From Candidatus Afararchaeum irisae (GTDB lineage Archaea; Halobacteriota; Halobacteria; Halobacteriales; Afararchaeaceae), in NCBI GenBank assembly GCA_034190545.1, contig JAXIOF010000023.1, forward strand, positions 1 to 40,386: a stretch of DNA of 40,386 bases, written 5' to 3'. Each line of letters starts with the position of its first letter. Positions within the stretch are counted from its first letter, which is position 1. Positions 24,601 through 32,456 of the stretch are shown here, one piece after another. The position numbers were made by a program, and so were the translations under genes. The notes under the pieces are model-generated. The model did no database searches. It worked only from the letters and a program-made list of their open reading frames with translations, and was not told where the DNA came from.

Positions 24601-24655
24601 GGGGTCTCTAAGACCCCAGGAAGGAGGGCACGTGGTGCCAATTCTTTGGCTCCAC
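24601..24655 (+). terminator. two hairpins downstream of the transglutaminase gene
   Basis: GGGGTCT-CTA-AGACCCC (24601-24617) is a perfect 7-bp stem. A second stem (24632-24655) pairs nine bases with one T-T mismatch around the loop TTCT. Neither is followed by a clear T run, so they may be a 3'-end structure or processing site rather than a terminator in the bacterial sense. Confidence 0.4.
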
Positions 24656-24774
24656 AACGACACAGACGCAGGGACTGAATAAATACTTTCTGTTAATTTT
24701 GACCTGAAAAAAGTAAGACGGACGTATGACAACTTAAACCTAAGCTTGATACTTCTGGGCATCGAATACGTGAC

Positions 24775-25269
24775 ATGGAACAGGAGACAGACGAGAGACG
24801 TCTGGATCTAATTGAGACTTCTACGACCGCCGACAGACCTCCGTCACACGACGCCTTCTCGCTCTCGGTCGCCTTCGACGACTCGGGTGACTTCGTTCTC
24901 GTCAGGAACTCTGACGACGACAGGGGATGGGAGATACCCGGCGGAAAGGTTGAGGACGGAGAGACCTACGCCGACGCGGCGGCGAGGGAGTTCGAGGAGG
25001 AGACGGGGCACGAACTCGTCGACCCCGATCCTTTCGCCGTCATAGAAGAGACCTACGACGTCGAGGGAGAAGACCACGTCGTCGAGGGAAGGGTCTTCGT
25101 CGGTGAGATGGGCGACGAGATGCGTGAGACCGACGACGAGGTCGACGCAGTCAAGCTTTTCGGCTCCCTACCCGACGACGACGATCTGACACATATTACC
25201 TTCACGTACTCGACCTTCGAGACCCTTGTCTCACTCGGACGCGAAGCCCGAGAGCGCAAGAACCATTAG
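24775..25269 (+). CDS. Nudix hydrolase
   Basis: The Nudix box G-x5-E-x7-RE-x2-EE-x-G is complete (GGKVEDGETY followed by ADAAAREFEEETGHEL) at about residues 61-83. The 164-residue protein is acidic and cytoplasmic. Nudix enzymes cleave nucleoside diphosphates linked to another group; the substrate cannot be read from this sequence. It precedes icd by 21 nt on the same strand and is probably co-transcribed with it. An ACTTAAAC element (24732-24739) lies 36-43 nt before the ATG. Confidence 0.9.
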   Translation: MEQETDERRLDLIETSTTADRPPSHDAFSLSVAFDDSGDFVLVRNSDDDRGWEIPGGKVEDGETYADAAAREFEEETGHELVDPDPFAVIEETYDVEGEDHVVEGRVFVGEMGDEMRETDDEVDAVKLFGSLPDDDDLTHITFTYSTFETLVSLGREARERKNH

Positions 25270-25290
25270 ACGCGCGACTCAGTCTGTAGT

Positions 25291-26535
25291 ATGGCAGCCG
25301 ATTTCGACAACGTAGAAGTACCAGAAGACGGAGAGGTCATACAGGTCGAGGACGAAGACCTCGTAGTCCCCGACAGTCCGATAGTTCCCTACATCACGGG
25401 AGACGGCATAGGACAGGACGTCTCGCCCGCTGCGAGGAAGGTTCTCGACGCCGCCGCCGAGGAGACGGGACGTGAGATACACTGGACCGAGATCTACGCC
25501 GGGGAGCGCGCCGAGGACGAGTATGGGGAGCTACTCCCCGACGAGACCTTCGATGCGATACGCCATTTCAAGGTCGCTCTCAAAGGACCCCTCACGACAC
25601 CCGTCGGCGCGGGATTCCGCTCACTCAACGTCGCGATACGTAAGGGTCTCGACCTCTACGCCAACATACGTCCAGTCTACTACCTCGACGGAGTCCCCTC
25701 GCCCGTCAAGTCGCCCGAGGAGATGGACATGGTCGTCTTCAGGGAGGCTACCGAGGACGTCTACGCCGGAATCGAGTGGGAGGAGGGAACCGACGATGTC
25801 GACGACGTCAGGGAGTTCCTCAACGACGAGATGGACTGTGACATACCCGACGACGCCGGAATCGGTGTCAAGCCCATAAGCGAACACAAGACGAAGAGGC
25901 TCGTGAGGAAGTCGATAGAGTACGCGATAGACAGAGGCCGCGACTCGGTCACACTCGTCCACAAGGGCAACATAATGAAGTTCACCGAGGGTGCTTTCCG
26001 TGACTGGGGCTACGAACTCGCTGAGGACGAGTTCCCCGAGAAGGTCATCACAGAGGACGAGCTCTGGGACGAGTACGACGGCGAGAAGCCCGACGACAAG
26101 GTCGTCATAAAGGACAGGATAGCCGACAACATGCTCCAGCAGATTCTGACACGTACAGACGAGTACGACATACTCGCACTCCCCAACCTCAACGGCGACT
26201 ACCTCTCGGACGCCGCCGCGGGACAGGTCGGAGGTCTCGGTGTCGCACCCGGTAGTAACATAGGCGACGTCTTAGGGGTCTTCGAGCCTGTCCACGGAAG
26301 CGCGCCGAAGTACGCCGGAGAGGACAAGGTCAACCCGACCGCGATGATACTCACGGGACGTATGATGCTCGAGGAGTTCGGCTGGGACGACGCCGCCGAC
26401 CTCGTCAGGGACGCAGTCGAGGAGACGATACAGGACGGAACAGTTACCTACGACATCCACAGACAGATAGACGGCGGAGAGAAGGTCTCGACTAGTGAGT
26501 TCGCCGAACTCGTCGCCGAGAAGATAAGGTCTTAG
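25291..26535 (+). CDS. icd: isocitrate dehydrogenase, NADP-dependent
   Basis: Oxidatively decarboxylates isocitrate to 2-oxoglutarate in the citric acid cycle. The substrate loop TTPVGAGFRSLNVAIRKGLD includes the serine equivalent to E. coli Ser113, and the metal-binding aspartates lie in LPNLNGDYLSDAAAGQVGG. The cofactor loop HGSAPKYAGEDKVNP has the Lys-Tyr pair that marks NADP use in this family. At 414 residues it has family length. With fumC at 1505 the window holds two TCA-cycle genes at separate sites. Confidence 0.95.
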   Translation: MAADFDNVEVPEDGEVIQVEDEDLVVPDSPIVPYITGDGIGQDVSPAARKVLDAAAEETGREIHWTEIYAGERAEDEYGELLPDETFDAIRHFKVALKGPLTTPVGAGFRSLNVAIRKGLDLYANIRPVYYLDGVPSPVKSPEEMDMVVFREATEDVYAGIEWEEGTDDVDDVREFLNDEMDCDIPDDAGIGVKPISEHKTKRLVRKSIEYAIDRGRDSVTLVHKGNIMKFTEGAFRDWGYELAEDEFPEKVITEDELWDEYDGEKPDDKVVIKDRIADNMLQQILTRTDEYDILALPNLNGDYLSDAAAGQVGGLGVAPGSNIGDVLGVFEPVHGSAPKYAGEDKVNPTAMILTGRMMLEEFGWDDAADLVRDAVEETIQDGTVTYDIHRQIDGGEKVSTSEFAELVAEKIRS

Positions 26536-26561
26536 CTCAGATTCGAGAGAGAGAGAGAAAG

Positions 26562-26792
26562 ATGTGCTCGCCTATCGACCTCGACTCCGAGAGACGTAAG
26601 CTTAAGCTCGTGAAGGACGCCGGCACGAAGAGGTCTTTCAGGAACATGAAGGGACTCGACTGTCCGGCGTGTGGACGTGAGTTCGAGGTCGTGATGGAGT
26701 CGGAGGAGACGTGTAACTCGTTCAGCCCCGACAAGCCTTTCAGCTTCTGTGTCGTAAGAGGCGACGAGAGAATACAGCTTTACAGGCACTGA
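26562..26792 (+). CDS. small zinc-ribbon-like haloarchaeal protein (DUF7385-like)
   Basis: The 76-residue protein has CPACGREF and later a cysteine in SEETCNSF and another in FSFCVVRGD, with a conserved-looking end ERIQLYRH. It resembles the haloarchaeal family annotated as flagella cluster protein / DUF7385; that name is from memory and no flagellar genes are near. It starts 26 nt after icd in a GA-rich stretch that may act as ribosome-binding site. The next gene begins 1 nt after its stop. Confidence 0.7.
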   Translation: MCSPIDLDSERRKLKLVKDAGTKRSFRNMKGLDCPACGREFEVVMESEETCNSFSPDKPFSFCVVRGDERIQLYRH

Positions 26793-26793
26793 T

Positions 26794-27210
26794 ATGTCAG
26801 ACGAATCCCGCGACCACGACCGTATTACCGACGACCTAGCCGAGGGCGTCCGTCTCTTCAACGAAGGCGAGTACTTCGAGGCTCACGAGGTCTGGGAGGA
26901 CGAGTGGCACGGGGTCGTAGGTGACAACAAGAACTTCCTCCAGGGTCTGATACAGACCGCGGCGGTCTATGTCCATCTCACGAGAGGCAACCCCGAGGGG
27001 GTCAGGAGCCTCTCGACGAGTGCTCTGATATACCTCGAAGAGATACCGTCGACTTACAGAGGTATCGACGTCGACTACCTCCGGCGGATAAACCGCGAAG
27101 CTAAACGCAGAGCCCGTAGCTCCGAGAGAGACGGCACCGAGCTAATACTGAGGGAGCCCGAGCTGAGCCTTGACCTCGACACGGACAGGGACAGGGACAG
27201 GGATCAGTAG
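26794..27210 (+). CDS. DUF309 family protein
   Basis: A 138-residue helical protein with the DUF309 signature, FNEGEYFEAHEVWEDEWHG, at about residues 20-40 and FLQGLIQTAAVYVHLTRGNP after it. The family is widespread, small and of unknown function; its HE-x-WE-x3-W motif looks like a binding site. The C-terminus is a repeat DTDRDRDRDQ written by a GACAGG microsatellite (27184-27204) that runs into the convergent ppsA end with a 7-bp overlap. It starts 1 nt after the preceding small zinc protein. Confidence 0.88.
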   Translation: MSDESRDHDRITDDLAEGVRLFNEGEYFEAHEVWEDEWHGVVGDNKNFLQGLIQTAAVYVHLTRGNPEGVRSLSTSALIYLEEIPSTYRGIDVDYLRRINREAKRRARSSERDGTELILREPELSLDLDTDRDRDRDQ

Positions 27211-29696
27211 AGACACAGGCTGTATTCCCTCTCTCTGTGTCCTTTCTCGACTTCGACCCAGTTCTCGTTGAGGAGCCAGCCGAGAGCCTGAGAGACGTCC
27301 TCTGTATCCATACCCGTCTTCTGACTCAGCTCTTCTGACGTAGCCTTTTCGTCTCCGAGGGCTTCGATGACTTCCCTCACACAGCCGACCATATCTATAT
27401 CTGACTCTACGGTTCCGTCCATCTCCCCCTCCGCCTCCGCGACACGTAGTATAGTTTCGAGGGCGACGTCCGACGAGACAGAGACCGAGTCTATACCCGT
27501 CTCGACGAGAAACTCAGCGTATCCTTCGTGGGTGCTCGGAGCGTCGCCACAGATTCCGGTGTGGAGACCCAGTATCTTCGCCTTCTCGACGAGCGACTTC
27601 ACCGACCTCTTGACGGCGACGTCCCTCTCGTCGAAGAGCTCCGAGAGCCTGTCGCTGTTTCTGTCGACACCGAGTGTTAGCTGTGTCAGGTCGTTGGTTC
27701 CGACAGAGAAGCCGTCGAAGTTCTGCGCGAAGCCGTCGGCGGCGACGACGTTCGACGGAACCTCAGCCATGACGTAGATATCTATGTCGCCCTCGTCGAG
27801 ACCGTACTCCCGCATCTTCTCACGTACCCTCTCGCCCTCCTCGACGGTTCGGCAGAAAGGAACCATCACCTTGAGGTTGTCGAGACCGAGGCTGTCTATC
27901 GCCCTCCTTATGGCTCTACATTCGAGTTCGAACGCCGCCGAGAACTCGTCGTCGTAGTAACGTGACGCCCCCCTGAATCCGAGCATCGGGTTCGACTCCT
28001 CGGTCTCGTACTCGTCTCCTCCTCTGAGCTCTGCGTACTCGTCCGACTTGAAGTCGCTGAGACGGAGTACGACGTTGTCGGGGTAGAACGCCGCTCCTAT
28101 CTTCCCGACCCCCGACCTGAGAGACTCGACGTACTCGTCCTCTCTTCCCTCGTCCATCAGCTTGAGTGGATGTACGCCGACCTCCGACGAGATTATGAAC
28201 TCCTCACGTGCGAGACCCACTCCGTCTACGGGAAGCTGTGCGACCTCGAACGCCTTAGACGGCACGCCTATGTTGACGAGAACCTCAGTATCTGTCTCCG
28301 GAATCTCGTCGAGTCTGTGTGTCTCGACCTCGAAGTCGAGAACCCCCGACCAGACCTTTCCCTCCGACTCCGAGGCGTCGACTGTGACCTCGTCGCCCGT
28401 CTCTATCACAGACGTACCGTCGTCGGTCCCTATCACAGCCGGAATACCGAGTTCGCGCGAGACTATCGCGGCGTGGGACGTCCTTCCACCCTTGTCTGTG
28501 ACTATCGCCGCGGCTTTCTTCATTATGGGCTCCCAGTCGGGGTCTGTCCTCGAAGTAACCAGAACCTCGTCTTCACCGAACTCGTCGATCTCGTCCGGCG
28601 ACTCTAAGACGCGTGCGACTCCCGCACCTATCCTCGACCCTACCGCGCTGCCTCTCGACAGGACCTCCGACTCGTCGCTGAGACGGTACTTCTCTACTAC
28701 GTTCGGGTCACGCTCCGACTCGACAGTCTCGGGTCTCGCCTGTATCACGAAAACTTCGTCGGTGTCTCCGTCGAGTATCCATTCGACGTCCATGGGTCTG
28801 CCGTAATGCTCCTCGACACGCATTCCGTACTCTGCTACCTCTCTGACCCGTTCGTCGGAGACACAGAAAGACTCCGAGTCTTCGTCTGGCACTTCGACTC
28901 TGACGTTTTCTCCCCCGCGTCTCACGAGCTTCTCCTGCTTGTCGCCGAGCCTTCTCTCTATAATACCGAGGTTCTGCTTGAAGACTGTGAACTCGTCGGG
29001 GTTTATCTCCCCCTGTACGACGAGGTCACCGAAGCCGTAGCTCGCGTTTATGACGAGGGCGTTCTCGAAACCCGTGTCGGGGTCTATCGTGAAGGTCACT
29101 CCCGAGACCCCCTCACCTGCGTTCCCCATCTTCTGGACAGCGGCTGAGAGCTTGACTTCGAGATGGTCGAACCCCTTGTCCTCCCTGTACGAGATAGCCC
29201 TGTCAGTGAAGAGGGAGGCGTAACATCCCTTGACGCTCCCGACTACTTCTTCCGTCCCCGAGACGTTGAGAAAGGTCTCCTGCTGTCCCGCGAAAGAAGC
29301 CCCGGGGAGATCCTCCGCGGTCGCAGATGAACGCACGGCTACGCCGGGATTCTCGACTTCGACCCCGAGACGGTCACTGAGCTCGGAGTAAGACTCGGCT
29401 ATCTCGTCGCGGAGGTCGTCCGGAATCTCGCCACCGAGTATGAGTGAACGTATCTTACTGCCACGTCTCCGGAGGTCGGCTGTGTCGTGGGTGTCGATTC
29501 CCGAGAGAGTCTCACGTATCTCGTCGTCTAGGTCGTTGTGTCTTATGTAGTCGTCGTAGGCTTCGGCGGTCGTCGCAAAACCCGGGAGAACGGGGACGTC
29601 GACCTCGTTTGCAAGGACTCCTAAGTTAGCACTTTTCCCTCCGACTGACGCCGTGTCACCCGACCCTATCTCGTCGAACCAGAGGACTCTGGACAT
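27204..29696 (-). CDS. ppsA: phosphoenolpyruvate synthase with C-terminal winged-helix extension
   Basis: Makes PEP from pyruvate and ATP for gluconeogenesis. The ATP-grasp domain (about 1-330) includes AVRSSATAEDLPGASFAGQQ; the phosphohistidine domain has His408 in DKGGRTSHAAIV; the TIM-barrel PEP domain ends with the catalytic cysteine Cys716 in TGICGDAPS. Residues about 767-830 are additional: VGCVREVIEALGDEKATSEE and VSQALGWLLNENWVEV, closely resembling the DUF2582 winged helix (ALGWLxRE). Standard archaeal PpsA ends before this. The 830-residue frame is continuous. Promoter TATTTGAAT-region lies at 29719-29727. Confidence 0.93.
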   Translation of the reverse strand: MSRVLWFDEIGSGDTASVGGKSANLGVLANEVDVPVLPGFATTAEAYDDYIRHNDLDDEIRETLSGIDTHDTADLRRRGSKIRSLILGGEIPDDLRDEIAESYSELSDRLGVEVENPGVAVRSSATAEDLPGASFAGQQETFLNVSGTEEVVGSVKGCYASLFTDRAISYREDKGFDHLEVKLSAAVQKMGNAGEGVSGVTFTIDPDTGFENALVINASYGFGDLVVQGEINPDEFTVFKQNLGIIERRLGDKQEKLVRRGGENVRVEVPDEDSESFCVSDERVREVAEYGMRVEEHYGRPMDVEWILDGDTDEVFVIQARPETVESERDPNVVEKYRLSDESEVLSRGSAVGSRIGAGVARVLESPDEIDEFGEDEVLVTSRTDPDWEPIMKKAAAIVTDKGGRTSHAAIVSRELGIPAVIGTDDGTSVIETGDEVTVDASESEGKVWSGVLDFEVETHRLDEIPETDTEVLVNIGVPSKAFEVAQLPVDGVGLAREEFIISSEVGVHPLKLMDEGREDEYVESLRSGVGKIGAAFYPDNVVLRLSDFKSDEYAELRGGDEYETEESNPMLGFRGASRYYDDEFSAAFELECRAIRRAIDSLGLDNLKVMVPFCRTVEEGERVREKMREYGLDEGDIDIYVMAEVPSNVVAADGFAQNFDGFSVGTNDLTQLTLGVDRNSDRLSELFDERDVAVKRSVKSLVEKAKILGLHTGICGDAPSTHEGYAEFLVETGIDSVSVSSDVALETILRVAEAEGEMDGTVESDIDMVGCVREVIEALGDEKATSEELSQKTGMDTEDVSQALGWLLNENWVEVEKGHREREYSLCLY

Positions 29697-29718
29697 GCGA
29701 CTTACTCCCAGACGAAAG

Positions 29719-29727
29719 TATTTGAAT
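29719..29727 (-). promoter_or_regulatory. TATA element for ppsA
   Basis: ATTCAAATA on the minus strand, 23-31 nt before the ppsA ATG at 29696. Confidence 0.5.
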
Positions 29728-29745
29728 CTGGCGTGCGAGTCAACT

Positions 29746-31323
29746 CTAACGTCTAAGAGCCGTAAGAGAAGCCACGGCTATGAAGGCGACAAAGACGACC
29801 AGAGACACGGTTAATGCGGTTGTGTCGCTCGGAAACACCCCGGAGATCGGATTCGTAACTGTCTCCGAAACATCTGAACCTGAGCCTGAACCTGAATCAG
29901 GGTCTGAACCGACTGACACCGACTCTGACTCTGAATCGGATGTCCCTGTGGTTATGGTCGCGTCGATCTGACTCAGACTCTCGACGTCGGGCGCGTTGAC
30001 GATCTTTACTGTCTTTCCATCCTTCGTGACATGGAAAGCGTCGGCGAACTCGCCGTCGGGTATCACCCACGCCTCTCCGTGTCTCTCGGCTCCGTGTCCT
30101 TCGAGAACCTCTGTGTAGGCGTCGTAGAACTCGTCGGCGTCGCTCTCGGAGTCCCAGACAGTCTTCCAGACGTAACCGTTCCCGCCGCCGTCTGTCTTGT
30201 AGGGATAGACTCTGTCGTTGCCCCATCCCGCCGAGGCTCGGCTGACGTATCTGTAGATACCGTACTTGCGTGAGGGCTGTCTGAAGTCCGATGTGTTGGT
30301 GGCTTCGACTCCGTACTTGTAGCTCTGGTACCAGAACATATTGTGGATCGACGCCTCGCCGACTGTGTCGTAGCCGTGTTCGTAGAGACTCCAGTTACGT
30401 GACGACGTGTCGTTGAACTCGATCTCGGGGACGTCGTCTGAGCCACCGAGATGGAGATGTATGACCTCCTCAGTCGTCTCGGGTGGGTCGTCGTACCTTT
30501 CTTCGAGACGGCTCCATCTGTATCCATTCCTATCTCGGTCTTCGACGAGCGAGGCTACGTAGCCGGGATCGTCTGAGTAGGGCTCGTACATAGTCATCAG
30601 TACACCGAGGTTGACGTCTGACCCCGACCCCGACGTCGACGACGATCCGCCTTCGAGGCAGTTCCATCCGTCGCCGCATCTCTCCTCGTACCTGTACATG
30701 ATGTAGTTCGCCTCGCCCTCTATGACAGCGTCCGACGCGAGCTGCTGATCCTGTGTGAGACGTGACGTGTTCCTGAACTCCTCAAGCTTGCCTCTCTGAT
30801 CCTGGAGTGCGTGTACGAGTTCGTGTACGAGTGTCGACCCGTCTATCTTCGAGGCACCGCTCACGAGGAAGACGGTGTCGTTCTCGGGCGAGTAGTAGCC
30901 TATGACGTTCGAGTTGATGACGTCGTGTATCTCGTCGGTGACGTCGTCGTTCTCTCCGACTATGAAGAGGGCTTCCCAGACCTGGTTGTTCCAGTCGGAG
31001 AGAGTACTGTTTCTGTTACTATTACTGTTAGACCCTTTCTCCCTCTCCGACATCCTGTCGCGGTACTCCGACCGTGATATACTCCTCACGGGAATCTCCG
31101 AGTTAAACTCGACCCCGCGTATGTACTCGACACGTGCCATGCTACGTGAGACGAGAGCCTCCGCCTCGTCGTCGGAGAGTCCGTCTGAGGTGTTTATGTC
31201 GAGTCTGTCGTCATGGGAGTAGCCGTCTACTTCGCCTATCTCAGCGGATGCGGTCGGAACGAGACATAGGGACAGTACAACGACGAGAGAGACGAGGACG
31301 ACGGAACGGTTGAGATGTGTCAA
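29746..31323 (-). CDS. Hvo_1808-family surface protein with HExxH motif
   Basis: I place the start at TTG 31323, preceded by GGTGG. From there a Sec signal (RSVVLVSLVVVLSLCLVPTASA) leads into the mature protein, whereas the 66 codons before it look non-coding. The external domain has a metalloprotease-like HELVHALQDQRG and, about 40 residues on, VIEGEANYIMYR, giving HExxH plus a third-ligand Glu. A Ser/Asp/Gly-rich stalk and a C-terminal TM segment (ALTVSLVVFVAFIAVASLTA) anchor it. Length is 525 residues. The family is common on haloarchaeal cell surfaces; proteolysis has not, to my knowledge, been shown. Confidence 0.82.
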   Translation of the reverse strand: MTHLNRSVVLVSLVVVLSLCLVPTASAEIGEVDGYSHDDRLDINTSDGLSDDEAEALVSRSMARVEYIRGVEFNSEIPVRSISRSEYRDRMSEREKGSNSNSNRNSTLSDWNNQVWEALFIVGENDDVTDEIHDVINSNVIGYYSPENDTVFLVSGASKIDGSTLVHELVHALQDQRGKLEEFRNTSRLTQDQQLASDAVIEGEANYIMYRYEERCGDGWNCLEGGSSSTSGSGSDVNLGVLMTMYEPYSDDPGYVASLVEDRDRNGYRWSRLEERYDDPPETTEEVIHLHLGGSDDVPEIEFNDTSSRNWSLYEHGYDTVGEASIHNMFWYQSYKYGVEATNTSDFRQPSRKYGIYRYVSRASAGWGNDRVYPYKTDGGGNGYVWKTVWDSESDADEFYDAYTEVLEGHGAERHGEAWVIPDGEFADAFHVTKDGKTVKIVNAPDVESLSQIDATITTGTSDSESESVSVGSDPDSGSGSGSDVSETVTNPISGVFPSDTTALTVSLVVFVAFIAVASLTALRR

Positions 31324-31532
31324 GATACCACCTGCCGAGTATACGTCCCGATGCCTCAAAACAGTACAGTACAGATACTTGTACCGGAAGGTAGTCACCA
31401 TGGGAGTTCTACTTAACGTGTACACGTACTTAGATAGATTAGATGGCGCCGAAAATGCTTTAAAACTATTCCGAATACTAGAATTGATGTATCGAAACAG
31501 AGCTTTGATGCTCATAGCCACCAGAGGTGGTC

Positions 31533-32198
31533 ATGATGACCTTGAACCGGCGTGAGTTCCTTGACCTCTCTCTATCTGTAGCCGGCACCACAGCCATTGC
31601 AGGCTGTACCTCTAAACTTCCCGCTGGCGACACTCACACTGGCTCTAACTCTATCGCCACTGTCACGGTTGACGGGACTCAACCCATACCTAACTCAGTC
31701 CCGGTTTCTTTTGAGGTTAGCGTTCCCCGTGCCACTGTCACCAAAGACGATACCGCACTCGTCCGCATCACAGTGACAAACACAGGCTCCGAAAAACAAA
31801 GCATTACAACAGGTGGATTTCCTTTTTTTAGTCTCCCAAATCGGATAAGTAAGGAGACCGATCCCGGACTCATATTAACCAGTTCTTACGAGAAATCCGT
31901 GCTCACCAAAAGATCCTCGGAAGCCATCCCTGAGGATACTCCTCGAAAGAACGGGAGGCCGTGCTGGAAGCTGAACGGAGTACCTGGAAATCCTTTCTTA
32001 CTAAAGAAGTCAGTCGAGTTAGATCCAGGCAGTAGTCGACATATCGATCTTCAAGTTTGGGGTCATCCTCAAAACTCGGACTGCCTCCATACAGGAAATT
32101 ATCATTTTCAAGAGTCATATAGCCTGTATATGTATGGTTCCGAGGAGGAGTTCAGTTCCTTTTCCTGGGGGTTCACCCTCAGACTGACAAAGAGCTAG
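31533..32198 (+). CDS. Tat lipoprotein, function unknown, accessory
   Basis: Signal MMTLNRREFLDLSLSVAGTT with lipobox IAGC, then about 200 mostly polar beta-strand-like residues: VPRATVTKDDTALVRITVTN resembles an Ig-like or intracellular-protease-inhibitor-like (BsuPI) extracellular domain. Two later cysteines (RPCWKL, DCLHTG) might pair. The gene is AT-richer than its neighbours, uses ATT/ATC for isoleucine and contains a GGCC, all signs of acquisition. GAGGTGG lies just before the start; TTTAAAAC at 31459-31466 may be its TATA. It is divergent from the surface-protease-like gene. Confidence 0.7.
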   Translation: MMTLNRREFLDLSLSVAGTTAIAGCTSKLPAGDTHTGSNSIATVTVDGTQPIPNSVPVSFEVSVPRATVTKDDTALVRITVTNTGSEKQSITTGGFPFFSLPNRISKETDPGLILTSSYEKSVLTKRSSEAIPEDTPRKNGRPCWKLNGVPGNPFLLKKSVELDPGSSRHIDLQVWGHPQNSDCLHTGNYHFQESYSLYMYGSEEEFSSFSWGFTLRLTKS

Positions 32199-32456
32199 TT
32201 GAACCAGAGACCTAGAGTATCGAGGATATGTCCAATTGCATTACCGCCAGTCCCGTCGTAGTCATCATCATGTAGTCTACGGCTCAAACCAAGGGGTAGT
32301 CCGGACTGCAGATCCAACAGATATGTGGTGGGGAAGGCAGGTCTTCGACTACTACCGTCAGTCGAGTTTGAGTTAGGTATGCTCGATCCTTGAAAGGTTA
32401 TTCTCCAGACCGATGAACTTACAGTTACCACGCCTCGATAGATAACCAGACAAGAA
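32199..32456. other. 258-bp gap with no convincing gene
   Basis: The gap between the accessory lipoprotein and gpmI has atypical composition. A 78-codon minus-strand frame (32195-32431) ends DDDYDGTGGNAIGHILDTLG plus four residues and overlaps the lipoprotein stop by 4 bp. It has no promoter, signal or recognisable domain and may be the decayed tail of an acquired gene. The gpmI promoter must lie near its right end; GGTTATTC at 32396-32403 is a weak candidate. Confidence 0.35.

Noticed and set aside
31324-31521. 66-residue N-terminal extension of the surface protein (start at 31521)
   Set aside because: The extension is AT-rich, shows no conserved character and would bury the Sec signal that begins just after TTG 31323.
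32195-32431. 78-residue minus-strand gene convergent with the lipoprotein
   Set aside because: No start signals, domain or signal peptide; kept only as a possible remnant within the annotated gap.
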